In this document: in pieces, positions 1 through 6,579 of the stretch
Numbering within the stretch: the first letter of the stretch is position 1
Layout of the letters: the number at the start of each line of letters is the position of its first letter
DNA from: Cyclobacteriaceae bacterium
Lineage (GTDB): Bacteria > Bacteroidota > Bacteroidia > Cytophagales > Cyclobacteriaceae
Assembly: GCA_947458795.1 (NCBI GenBank)
Contig: CANHCD010000049.1
Location: 1-10,543 of the forward strand
Reading direction: 5' to 3'
Length of the DNA stretch: 10,543 nucleotides
Position numbers and translations under genes: made by a program
The notes under the pieces: generated by a model
Told to the model about the DNA's origin: nothing
Databases searched by the model: none
What the model saw: the letters and a program-made list of their open reading frames with translations, nothing else

Positions 1-513
1 CCTAGAATGCGCTACCTAGCAGATGTGATGCCTGCCAACGTAAAGACCATGATGTCTAATGAGTTCAACATTCGGGAGCAGATCAAGGAAGCTGACTTAA
101 TTATTGGTGCAGTGTTGATTCCTGGAGCCAAAGCCCCTCACTTGATCACCAAAGAAATGTTGAAGGACATGAAAAAGGGTGCTGTAGTGGTAGATGTGGC
201 AGTAGACCAGGGTGGATGTATTGAAACCTGCAAGCCTACTACGCATGAAAACCCTACCTACGTCATCGATGATGTAGTGCATTATTGCGTCGCCAATATG
301 CCTGGAGCTGTTCCCTACACTTCTACCCTAGCGCTAACCAACGCCACCCTTCCTTATGCCATTCAGTTGGCAGATAAGGGATGGAAGAAGGCAGCACAAG
401 AAAATGCGGATCTGGTACCTGGACTAAATGTAATCCAAGGCGATATTGTATACAAGGCAGTTGCTGAAGCATTTGCTATGCCTTACACTCCAGTAGAAAA
501 GTACCTTTCCTAA
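1..513 (+). CDS. ald: Alanine dehydrogenase, C-terminal part (5' end outside window)
   Basis: This enzyme interconverts L-alanine and pyruvate plus ammonia using NAD+ in the cytoplasm. The reading frame is open from base 1, so about 170 C-terminal residues of a roughly 370-residue protein are present; the ATG at 7 is internal. The visible part begins inside the Rossmann NAD-binding domain (EADLIIGAVLIPGAKAP, then KKGAVVVDVAVDQGGCIET). It continues into the closing part of the catalytic domain, with the family hallmark HYCVANMPGAVPYTST followed by LALTNATLPYA. The substrate-binding N-terminal residues lie outside the window. The related transhydrogenase alpha subunit shares this fold, but the NMPGAV block and the C-terminal ending fit alanine dehydrogenase better. 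A strong terminator follows 17 bases after the stop, so this is the last gene of its transcript. Confidence 0.93.
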   Translation, partial: PRMRYLADVMPANVKTMMSNEFNIREQIKEADLIIGAVLIPGAKAPHLITKEMLKDMKKGAVVVDVAVDQGGCIETCKPTTHENPTYVIDDVVHYCVANMPGAVPYTSTLALTNATLPYAIQLADKGWKKAAQENADLVPGLNVIQGDIVYKAVAEAFAMPYTPVEKYLS

Positions 514-530
514 AAAAAATAGGTTTCACG

Positions 531-570
531 AAAAATCCCATCGAGGCATTCGATGGGATTTTTTATTTTA
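531..570. terminator. Intrinsic terminator, probably bidirectional
   Basis: A perfect 14-bp inverted repeat (531-544 with 550-563) encloses the 5-base loop GGCAT. The left arm begins with five A and the right arm runs into a T-rich tail to 570. Read rightward it ends the alanine dehydrogenase transcript. Read leftward it sits about 40 bases after the yjdM stop and would end the minus-strand transcript too. It is the clearest regulatory structure in the window. Confidence 0.9.
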
Positions 571-611
571 GATAAACAGTGAGTTAAGGACTACCGAACG
601 AGTGGATAGAA

Positions 612-953
612 TTATGCTTTTCTGACAAATTCAGACTTGAGGGCCATGGATCCAAATCCATCTATTTTACAATCAATGTTATGATCCCCTTCCACAAGGC
701 GAATGTTTTTGACTTTTGTTCCTGCCTTGATTGATTTGGGAGCACCTTTTACTGGAAGGTCTTTAACTATAACTACCGAATCCCCATTTGCTAAAAGAGC
801 CCCGTTGGCATCCTTGACAACCAATCCTGTATCAACAGTCTCCACTTCTTCACTTGGGTTCCATTCCAATCCACAATCAGGACAAATCATCAATGCATCC
901 ATCGGATAGGTGAAATCGGACTTGCATACTGGGCAGGGCGTAGGGTTTTCCAT
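612..953 (-). CDS. yjdM: YjdM/PhnA-family zinc-ribbon protein
   Basis: A 113-residue cytoplasmic protein of the family once called PhnA (alkylphosphonate uptake) and now usually YjdM. The N terminus holds a zinc ribbon with four cysteines as two CPxC pairs (C7/C10 and C24/C27), followed by the family's GLEWN segment. The C-terminal half is a small beta-rich domain with [20 protein letters not shown] and the ending KSEFVRKA, both typical of the family. Full length matches the usual 110-115 residues. Despite the old name, the family has no established role in phosphonate breakdown and its biochemical function is unclear. No phosphonate genes are nearby, which argues against that role here. It is the last gene of the minus-strand run and converges on ald, with the hairpin at 531-570 between them. 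Confidence 0.93.
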   Translation of the reverse strand: MENPTPCPVCKSDFTYPMDALMICPDCGLEWNPSEEVETVDTGLVVKDANGALLANGDSVVIVKDLPVKGAPKSIKAGTKVKNIRLVEGDHNIDCKIDGFGSMALKSEFVRKA

Positions 954-1030
954 GGGCGCAAGGTAAAAAGATTAAGGCCATTTTAGGAACCACCCACAAA
1001 ATTCAATCCCTCTCAATTTCCAATCAAGAA

Positions 1031-1038
1031 CAAAACTA
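1031..1038 (-). promoter_or_regulatory. Candidate -7 element for yjdM
   Basis: On the minus strand this reads TAGTTTTG, an exact match to the Bacteroidota -7 consensus TAnnTTTG. It lies in the 98-base spacer between the upstream gene's stop (1052) and the yjdM start (953), and would give a leader of roughly 70 bases. I could not find a clear TTG -33 element, and a motif with six fixed bases turns up by chance a few times in a window this size. The rest of the spacer shows no convincing terminator. Confidence 0.3.
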
Positions 1039-1051
1039 GGAATTGGACGCC

Positions 1052-1615
1052 CTAGTTAAATACGGCGATTCCCTTTCCCAGTTCCAAGAGTTCAATTCCC
1101 AACTGCTGCTGGAAACCATACAAAATCGCATCAAATAAAAGTAAAAAAGCACCTTGAAGTAAAATCGACTTGCCAAAGCCAATCCATCTCTCCTTTTCTA
1201 AGCGACGACCACGTTCAATTAGTAAAAGTCCAATTGCCATATAGCCGAGGTCCAAGGCCGCATTAAAAAGGAGCACCTTTTCAATTTGCTGCTGTGCAGC
1301 CAAAACCTCCCAAAAATTCAAAGCAGCAACTTGGCTTGCCTGCCAAAAACCATACGCTGCAATGCCCAAATTGACCACATTCCAATAGGCATTCATTTGG
1401 TGAAAGGCCTGAACCTGACTCTTCGTTTGGAAGCTTCCAAGTATACCGACAACTAAATTGAGAATTGCCCAAGAGCCCAAGATGAGCATCCCTTGCCGAT
1501 TGTACTCCAATCGGGTGGAATTGATTGCCTCTAAAGCAACTGAATCCTGAGCCAATGCTGGAAAGGAAAGAGTCCCTAGGAGTATGAGGAGAGAAAGGTA
1601 AAAACGAGTCGACAT
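1052..1615 (-). CDS. Exported/membrane protein of unknown function (Bacteroidota-type, possibly DUF6992)
   Basis: I cannot assign a function. The 187-residue protein starts with a signal peptide (residues 1-22, hydrophobic core then FPALAQD, likely cut after ALA). About four hydrophobic segments suitable for membrane spans follow, at about 43-62, 75-95, 113-133 and 148-169. Conserved-looking patches are LGSWAILNLVVG, MNAYWNVVNLGIAAYG and NAALDLGYMAIG, where small residues and Asn within the spans suggest tight helix packing. A charged loop (ERGRRLEKER, 134-143) separates spans three and four. It resembles a small Bacteroidota membrane family I recall as DUF6992, but I could not confirm this. 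It lies 36 bases after the exporter gene, so the two may be co-transcribed. No catalytic motif is visible. Confidence 0.8.
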   Translation of the reverse strand: MSTRFYLSLLILLGTLSFPALAQDSVALEAINSTRLEYNRQGMLILGSWAILNLVVGILGSFQTKSQVQAFHQMNAYWNVVNLGIAAYGFWQASQVAALNFWEVLAAQQQIEKVLLFNAALDLGYMAIGLLLIERGRRLEKERWIGFGKSILLQGAFLLLFDAILYGFQQQLGIELLELGKGIAVFN

Positions 1616-1651
1616 TGACTATAAACCTACAAATAATCTGGAAAATTACCC

Positions 1652-2275
1652 TTACAAGACTGAATCTAGGCTACTCCAAAGCATCCTGAAGCCAAAGAAA
1701 CAAATCATCACTCCAGCAACTACCTGCAGCGCCTTCCGTACCCTTGGTGACATCAAATGGGCCAACTTTCCCGCAAGGAAAGCCTTGGCTAAATCTATTC
1801 CAAATACGGTGAAGAGTAAGGCCGCATAAAACAAGGCTCTATCCGAGATTCCCCAACTGGATTTAATTGACACCATACTGGCAATGGATAGCCAAAAGAG
1901 CATCACAAAGGGATTGATGCCATTGATACCAAAACCTTGCATCAATGCTTTACCCTGAAAAGCCCTGCTTTGGGCTGAGTTGCTTGGAGATTCAGTTATT
2001 TTTTTTCTAAAAAAACTAATTCCAAAACCTATCAACAATAGCCCTCCAAAAAATCCGAGGTACAGTTCAACATTTGGAATAAATGTCAATGCTTGAATTC
2101 CAAAGTAAGTCACTAACACATAGACCAAATCACTCAGAAAAACGCCAAAAGCTAGGATGGCAGCCTGCTTAAATCCCTGATCCATACTAGTAGTCACCAA
2201 GGCAAAAAATACTGGACCAATCATCATGGACAGCAAAAGTCCCAATTCCAATCCTTCTAAAATCGCATCAAACAT
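1652..2275 (-). CDS. LysE/RhtB-family amino-acid exporter
   Basis: An inner-membrane translocator of the LysE superfamily, whose members export amino acids or similar small molecules. The substrate cannot be read from sequence. The start chosen gives 207 residues, the family norm. Hallmarks are the first-span motif LLLSMMIGPVFFAL (G20-P21), GVFLSDLVYV with Asp49 in the second span, the basic loop FRKKITES near 90, GINGINPFVMLFW (N121-P122) in the fourth span, and FGIDLAKAF near 160. About six hydrophobic spans are visible. An in-frame ATG at 2314 would add 13 residues (MNSNITEEAVLLK). I prefer 2275 because family members begin just before the first span and because 2314 would leave only 17 bases to the divergent yggS start. 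The gene heads the minus-strand run. Confidence 0.9.
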   Translation of the reverse strand: MFDAILEGLELGLLLSMMIGPVFFALVTTSMDQGFKQAAILAFGVFLSDLVYVLVTYFGIQALTFIPNVELYLGFFGGLLLIGFGISFFRKKITESPSNSAQSRAFQGKALMQGFGINGINPFVMLFWLSIASMVSIKSSWGISDRALFYAALLFTVFGIDLAKAFLAGKLAHLMSPRVRKALQVVAGVMICFFGFRMLWSSLDSVL

Positions 2276-2278
2276 CTT

Positions 2279-2286
2279 CAAAAGTA
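2279..2286 (-). promoter_or_regulatory. Possible -7 element for the LysE-type gene (would give a leaderless mRNA)
   Basis: The minus strand reads TACTTTTG, matching TAnnTTTG, three bases before the preferred ATG at 2275. If used, transcription would begin at or next to the start codon. No -33 TTG is apparent, so this may be chance. Confidence 0.2.
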
Positions 2287-2299
2287 CCGCCTCTTCGGT

Positions 2300-2307
2300 T
2301 ATATTTG
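2300..2307 (+). promoter_or_regulatory. Candidate -7 element for yggS
   Basis: TATATTTG matches the Bacteroidota -7 consensus TAnnTTTG exactly and lies 24 bases before the yggS ATG, so the leader would be short (about 15-20 bases). A clear -33 TTG at the expected distance is missing. Its position inside the optional N-terminal extension of the divergent exporter gene supports the shorter exporter start. Confidence 0.35.
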
Positions 2308-2331
2308 AATTCATTCCGATGAAATTTAAAC

Positions 2332-3012
2332 ATGGACATCAAAGCCAACCTTGAGCAGGTTAAAAAATCGTTTCGAAATCCAGCTTGTCAACTGATTGCT
2401 GTCAGCAAAACAAAGCCCTTAGTAGACCTACAGGCTGCTTACGCTGCTGGCATCCGCGATTTTGGCGAAAATAAGGTTCAGGAAATTCAGACCAAGCAAC
2501 CTGAGATGCCTGCGGATACCCATTGGCACATGATTGGACATCTACAGAGCAACAAGATCAAATACATTGCTCCCTTTGTACATCTGATTCATGGTGTAGA
2601 TTCCTTCAAACTACTGCTCGAAATCGACAAGCAAGGCAAAAAAATAGATCGAGCCATTCCTGTGTTGCTACAGATCCACATCGCTACCGAAGAAAGTAAG
2701 TTTGGATTTGACCAAGAGGAACTGGATGACATGCTCAGTAGCTCTGAATTTACAAATTTGACCCATGTTCAAATTCAAGGCTTAATGGGGATGGCTAGCT
2801 TTACAGAAAATCAGCAACAAATCCGAACTGAGTTTCGAGGATTGAAACACCTGTATGAGGATTTAAAAAAACGAGCCCTACCCTCCTTTGTCAACCTTCA
2901 TGAGCTTTCCATGGGTATGAGCGGAGATTACCAAATCGCCCAAGAAGAAGGAAGCACCATGGTCCGCATCGGATCGGCCATTTTTGGAAGCAGAAATTAC
3001 CCAAACCAATGA
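2332..3012 (+). CDS. yggS: YggS/PLPBP-family pyridoxal-phosphate homeostasis protein
   Basis: A cytoplasmic PLP-binding protein with the alanine-racemase TIM-barrel fold but no racemase C-terminal domain. The family buffers free pyridoxal phosphate and affects amino-acid and keto-acid pools; it is not known to be an enzyme. The PLP lysine is K26 in LIAVSKTKP. Other family blocks follow in order: DFGENKVQE, HWHMIGHLQSNKIK, LIHGVDS, GLMGMAS, HELSMGMSGD and the phosphate-binding end MVRIGSAIFGSRNY. At 226 residues it is the usual length. It opens a plus-strand run, and its stop overlaps the start of the next gene in the form ATGA, a sign of translational coupling. In many bacteria yggS sits by cell-division or proline genes; neither is present here. 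Confidence 0.96.
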   Translation: MDIKANLEQVKKSFRNPACQLIAVSKTKPLVDLQAAYAAGIRDFGENKVQEIQTKQPEMPADTHWHMIGHLQSNKIKYIAPFVHLIHGVDSFKLLLEIDKQGKKIDRAIPVLLQIHIATEESKFGFDQEELDDMLSSSEFTNLTHVQIQGLMGMASFTENQQQIRTEFRGLKHLYEDLKKRALPSFVNLHELSMGMSGDYQIAQEEGSTMVRIGSAIFGSRNYPNQ

Positions 3013-3389
3013 AAGCAAAACAAATCCTTCAACTCGCAGGAATTTCTGGAGCCATAGCAGTGGGTTTGGGCGCATTTGGTGCCCATAGCTTGGAAGCGCT
3101 ATTGATTCAAAATGGAAGGTTAGACACCTTTCAAACTGCCGTGAACTACCATTTTTACCACACCTTGGCCCTTTTTGGTATTGGGATATTAGCTACAATC
3201 AAACCTGATTGGAAAGGAATTTCCTTTGCCGCTTGGAGCATGGTACTTGGAATTTTGATTTTCTCAGGCTCACTTTATGTCCTTTCTTTGACAGGAATTA
3301 CCTGGCTGGGTGCCATCACTCCCTTAGGTGGCCTTGCCTTTATTTTGGGATGGTCTTCCCTTGTTTACCTCAGCTTTAAAAACAAGTAA
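3009..3389 (+). CDS. DUF423-family small membrane protein (YgdD-like)
   Basis: A 126-residue inner-membrane protein of the DUF423 family, whose function is not established. Four hydrophobic segments are visible, at roughly residues 8-26, 47-63, 71-93 and 99-121. Family signatures are GLGAFGAHSLE near the N terminus, the aromatic and His-rich NYHFYHTLALFGIG, FSGSLYVLSLTG, and GAITPLGGLAFILGWSSL. Length is typical. The ATG overlaps the yggS stop by four bases and the stop is only four bases before the next start, so it is the middle of a tightly packed three-gene unit. The context does not clarify its role. Confidence 0.93.
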   Translation: MKAKQILQLAGISGAIAVGLGAFGAHSLEALLIQNGRLDTFQTAVNYHFYHTLALFGIGILATIKPDWKGISFAAWSMVLGILIFSGSLYVLSLTGITWLGAITPLGGLAFILGWSSLVYLSFKNK

Positions 3390-3393
3390 GCCA

Positions 3394-4686
3394 TTGAAAA
3401 AAATCTTCATTCCCCTACTTATTTCTTGCTGTATTTCGATCCTCGCAAGCGCTCAGATTTCGCAAAATAGCCTTGCCCAGTTGGATTCGGCCTTTGGTCC
3501 ACAAAGTTTCTTCGATGGACACCTCTCAGGATTTATGCTTTATGACTTGGAATCCAAGCAGGTGGTGTTCGAAAAAAATAGCCACGTCTACCAAATTCCA
3601 GCATCCACTGTCAAGCTACTCACGCTTTTTGGCGCACTTCAAGTGCTGCAAGACAGTACCCAAACCCTCCGGTACCAATCTGCTGGCGACACCTTGAAGA
3701 TTTGGGGTTCGGGAGACCCTAGCTGGAAATACAAGGATTTTTACCAGCCCGATTTTCAAAAAATCATCGGAAACCATTCAATAGTCCAATTTTCGGATGC
3801 CAATCAGATTTCACCCTCCTTTGGTTATGGCTGGCAATGGGATGATTATTTCTTTGATTATGCTGCCGAACGCAGTTCCCTTCCGGTCTATGGCAACCTT
3901 GTGCAAGTGGAAAAAATTGGCGATTCCCTGCAGCTTTTTCCCAATTTCTTCCAGGATAGGCTCGAATTCAGTAGCCAAAATCTGAAAGAACTGGAGCGGG
4001 ATTTTCACAGGAACACTTTCTATTTCAATCCAAGCACCTTTTTGGGTCGAGAAAAATACCTCCCATTCCTCGTTGAACCAAAGCTACTCACGGAGCTAGC
4101 AAGCCAGGAAACTGGAAAGCCCTGGATTTACAAATTGGATTCACTTCCAGCAGCACATCAACACTGGCGTGGTGCTCCCCTAGCTCCCTTGCTGAAGGAA
4201 ATGATGCTTTTCTCTGATAATTTTATCGCTGAACAAGTCCTTTTCATGACTTCAGATAAGCTTTTCCAAACCTTGGATAGCGATCGTGCAGTGGATTACC
4301 TACTCAAAACAAACCTTTCGGATCTACCTGATCGACCAAAATGGGTGGATGGCAGTGGTTTGAGTCGGCACAATTTGATCACCCCCCGATCCCTAGTACG
4401 TGTCGTTGAAAAGCTTCAGGAAATGCTTCCAGAGGAGCAATTCGAGGAATACCTAGCGATAGGTGGTAAGTCAGGGACTCTAAAAAACACTTTCCAGGCC
4501 GCAGATCCCTATATTTTTGCCAAGACAGGAAGTATGACTGCTTCCTACAATTTGGCAGGATTGGTCAAAACCAAATCCGGAAAAACCTATGCCTTTGCCT
4601 TTATGAATTCCAATTTTCCTTTTCCCGTATCTGCTGTGAGAAAAGAAGTGGAAAAAGTAATGCTACAGGTCAGAGATCACTTTTGA
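3394..4686 (+). CDS. dacB: D-alanyl-D-alanine carboxypeptidase/endopeptidase, PBP4 type (peptidase S13)
   Basis: A periplasmic low-molecular-weight penicillin-binding protein. The family removes the terminal D-Ala of peptidoglycan pentapeptides and cuts 4-3 cross-links. All three active-site motifs are intact with the start used here: S71-T-V-K74 (in IPASTVKLLTLFGAL), S274-D-N276 (in FSDNFIAEQVL) and K377-T-G379 (in FAKTGSM). The 200 residues between the first two motifs hold the extra domains typical of this class, somewhat shorter than in E. coli PBP4. I chose a TTG start at 3394 because it directly begins a textbook signal peptide (MKKIFIPLLISC, then CISILASAQ) four bases after the upstream stop. 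The only upstream ATG in frame (3328) would lie inside the previous gene and put a non-signal-like stretch first. The protein is then 430 residues long. Confidence 0.94.
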   Translation: MKKIFIPLLISCCISILASAQISQNSLAQLDSAFGPQSFFDGHLSGFMLYDLESKQVVFEKNSHVYQIPASTVKLLTLFGALQVLQDSTQTLRYQSAGDTLKIWGSGDPSWKYKDFYQPDFQKIIGNHSIVQFSDANQISPSFGYGWQWDDYFFDYAAERSSLPVYGNLVQVEKIGDSLQLFPNFFQDRLEFSSQNLKELERDFHRNTFYFNPSTFLGREKYLPFLVEPKLLTELASQETGKPWIYKLDSLPAAHQHWRGAPLAPLLKEMMLFSDNFIAEQVLFMTSDKLFQTLDSDRAVDYLLKTNLSDLPDRPKWVDGSGLSRHNLITPRSLVRVVEKLQEMLPEEQFEEYLAIGGKSGTLKNTFQAADPYIFAKTGSMTASYNLAGLVKTKSGKTYAFAFMNSNFPFPVSAVRKEVEKVMLQVRDHF

Positions 4687-4744
4687 AGTAGCCAACAATT
4701 GGTTAAGTTGTCCATTACTTTGAACGCCGAAAATTTTCCAACCC

Positions 4745-5788
4745 ATGAATAAACGTAGTTTCTTGAAGTCCTTAGGCCTTTTGGCAGCCTCAAGCCCCAT
4801 CCTAGCATTGGATTTTGCAACTCGTTATAACCCGACTTCCCTTTTGCCCATGGCCCTGCTTCGTGGTCAAACAGTTGGAATTATAAGTCCTTCGGCAGCT
4901 TCTGCCGACCGCATGGAATATACCTTCGCAAAGGAAGCAATGGAGGCAATGGGATTAAAAGTGAAGGTTGGCTCGAATTTTAAGAATCGATTTGGCCACC
5001 TGGCCGGTACAGACGAAGAACGAGCTGCAGATTTCAATGACATGTTTGCAGATCCAGAAGTAAAGGCAATTATCTGCCTTCGTGGAGGCTCTGGAGCAGC
5101 GCGAATCCTCCCGCTGATTGATTACGAACAAGTTAAAGCTAATCCAAAACCACTTTTAGGTTATTCCGACATTACGGCGCTACACTGCGCACTTCACAGT
5201 CAAACTGGATTGATTTCATTTCATGGTCCCAATGGATCGGGTAGCTGGAATAGCTTCAATGCCAACCAATTTCAACAGCTGTTTTTCGATCAAAAGTTGC
5301 TCAGCTTCAAAAATGAAGTAACCAAAGGTGATGACCTGGTAGCAAAAGGAAATCGAATTCAAACCCTCACAAAGGGGACCGTAGAAGGGAAAATATTAGG
5401 AGGAAATCTTACTGTATTAACTGCTTTATCTGGTAGCATTTATTATCCTGATTTTCAAGATACTATTTTGTTTATTGAAGATGTAGGAGAAGACCCATAC
5501 CGAATCGATCGGATGATGAGTACACTCAAACTCAATGGCACACTCGGAAAAATAAAAGGCTTTGTTTTTGGGCAATGTTCGGATTGCAAGCCTGGCAGTG
5601 GCTATGGTGCTTTTACGGTAGATCAAATCATGGATCAATACATCATACCCTTAAATATCCCTGCCTACATCGGTGCCATGATTGGACATATTCCAAAACA
5701 ATTTATAGTTCCAGTAGGAGCTCGTGTACGCTTGAATGCCGACCAAGGAAGCATCACCCTTCTTGAAAAAGTCTTTAGAACCAGCTAA
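4745..5788 (+). CDS. LD-carboxypeptidase, peptidase family S66 (LdcA/MccF-like), exported
   Basis: S66 peptidases cleave the L,D bond that releases terminal D-Ala from peptidoglycan tetrapeptides; MccF relatives cleave other acyl amides. The Ser-Glu-His triad is in place: S141 in GYSDITALH, E245 in LFIEDVGEDPYRIDRMM, and H315 in IGHIPKQFIVPVG. The oxyanion-region motif CLRGGSGAARILPLID (111-125) and the KGTVEGKILGGNLTVL block are also typical. Unlike cytoplasmic E. coli LdcA, it has an N-terminal export signal: MNKRSFLKSLGLLAASSPIL resembles a Tat signal with KR in place of RR (K-R-S-F-L-K), so Tat or Sec export are both possible. Length is 347 residues, consistent with an LdcA core of about 300 plus leader. 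It is 58 bases after dacB and four bases before the SGNH gene. Confidence 0.93.
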   Translation: MNKRSFLKSLGLLAASSPILALDFATRYNPTSLLPMALLRGQTVGIISPSAASADRMEYTFAKEAMEAMGLKVKVGSNFKNRFGHLAGTDEERAADFNDMFADPEVKAIICLRGGSGAARILPLIDYEQVKANPKPLLGYSDITALHCALHSQTGLISFHGPNGSGSWNSFNANQFQQLFFDQKLLSFKNEVTKGDDLVAKGNRIQTLTKGTVEGKILGGNLTVLTALSGSIYYPDFQDTILFIEDVGEDPYRIDRMMSTLKLNGTLGKIKGFVFGQCSDCKPGSGYGAFTVDQIMDQYIIPLNIPAYIGAMIGHIPKQFIVPVGARVRLNADQGSITLLEKVFRTS

Positions 5789-5792
5789 ACTC

Positions 5793-6482
5793 ATGTACTC
5801 CAATTTTTCATTTTTCCTTCTAGTTTGTATCGCCATGTCTCTTTCATCCTTTAGCCAAGCACAGCAAAAACCCTTGAGCTACCTCGCTTTGGGTGATAGC
5901 TACACCATTGGAGAAGGAGTGGATATCCCCGATCGTTATCCGATGCAACTGGTACAAGAATGGAATAAGGCAGCTAAAATCCCATTTGCAGCACCGCAAA
6001 TCATTGCAAAGACAGGATGGACAGTGGATGAACTGGAAGCTGGCATCCAAGCAAGCTCCACAGCAGCAGAAGGCTACGATTTGGTGACCTTGCTGATTGG
6101 CGTCAACAACCAATACCGAGGACGTTCGGTAGAATCTTTTGCAGTTGATTTTGAGAAAATGCTTCAACGCGCCATCTCCTTTGCTCGAGGTAAACAAGAG
6201 CGGGTAGTAGTGCTCTCCATTCCCGATTGGGGAGTTACTCCTTTCGCAGTCAGCAAAGGCGTGAATCCCAGTCAAGTAGCCAACCAAATAGACGACTACA
6301 ACCAAACAAAAAAAGCAATCTGTGCCAAAAATGGAGTTAAATTCATAGACATCACCACTGAATATCGACTCGCAGGCGCTTTGCCTGAGGGAGTAGTAGC
6401 AGACGAACTACATCCTTCTTCGTTGATTTATAAAAAATGGATGGAGAAATTGCTTCTTGAAGTACAAAAAATGAATTTCTAA
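5793..6482 (+). CDS. Secreted SGNH/GDSL-family hydrolase
   Basis: A serine esterase or lipase-fold enzyme predicted to act outside the cytoplasm; the substrate is unknown. The signal peptide covers about residues 1-23 (MYSNFSFFLLVCIAM then SLSSFSQAQ). Block I is ALGDSYTIGEG with nucleophile S36. Block III is LLIGVNNQYRG (G103, N105), where the more usual GxND reads GVNN. Block V is D204-E-L-H207 followed by PSSLIYKKW. The protein is 229 residues, normal for single-domain members. An in-frame ATG at 5736 was rejected because it lies inside the upstream gene and would bury the signal peptide. The chosen ATG sits four bases after the LD-carboxypeptidase stop, implying co-translation. Placement among wall peptidases fits a wall or carbohydrate O-deacetylase, but a lipase or thioesterase-like role cannot be excluded. 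Confidence 0.9.
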   Translation: MYSNFSFFLLVCIAMSLSSFSQAQQKPLSYLALGDSYTIGEGVDIPDRYPMQLVQEWNKAAKIPFAAPQIIAKTGWTVDELEAGIQASSTAAEGYDLVTLLIGVNNQYRGRSVESFAVDFEKMLQRAISFARGKQERVVVLSIPDWGVTPFAVSKGVNPSQVANQIDDYNQTKKAICAKNGVKFIDITTEYRLAGALPEGVVADELHPSSLIYKKWMEKLLLEVQKMNF

Positions 6483-6525
6483 ACTAGTTTAAAGTTTCTA
6501 CTGTAACTAAAAAGTAAGCCCAAGC

Positions 6526-6545
6526 TCCAAATCCTTGGATTTTTT
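6526..6545 (+). terminator. Weak candidate terminator after the SGNH gene
   Basis: A 5-bp stem (TCCAA at 6526-6530 with TTGGA at 6535-6539, loop ATCC) is followed directly by six T. A competing 5-bp pairing (CCAAG at 6520-6524 with CTTGG at 6534-6538) also precedes the T run. The stem is short, so termination may be partial. It is the only terminator-like element in this 97-base spacer, and I found no TAnnTTTG motif before the next gene. Confidence 0.35.
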
Positions 6546-6579
6546 AGTGCAAGTTCGACAAAGACTAAATTGATATACG

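Noticed and set aside
954..1051. Imperfect inverted repeat CAATTTCC/GGAATTG as a terminator for the membrane-protein gene
   Set aside because: Seven pairs with a bulge, a long loop and no T run on either strand.
3328..3393. N-terminal extension of the PBP4 gene from an upstream ATG
   Set aside because: It overlaps the DUF423 gene and would place a non-signal stretch before a perfect signal peptide that begins at TTG 3394.
4687..4744. Possible terminator or promoter in the spacer before the LD-carboxypeptidase
   Set aside because: The only pairing is a CCAA/TTGG mini-hairpin without a T run, and TACTTTG is one base short of TAnnTTTG with no well-placed -33 element.
5844..6305. Long minus-strand frame of 153 codons
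   Set aside because: It is fully antisense to the SGNH gene, whose motifs and signal peptide are clear. The translation is Cys-rich with no recognisable pattern, as expected from a shadow frame.
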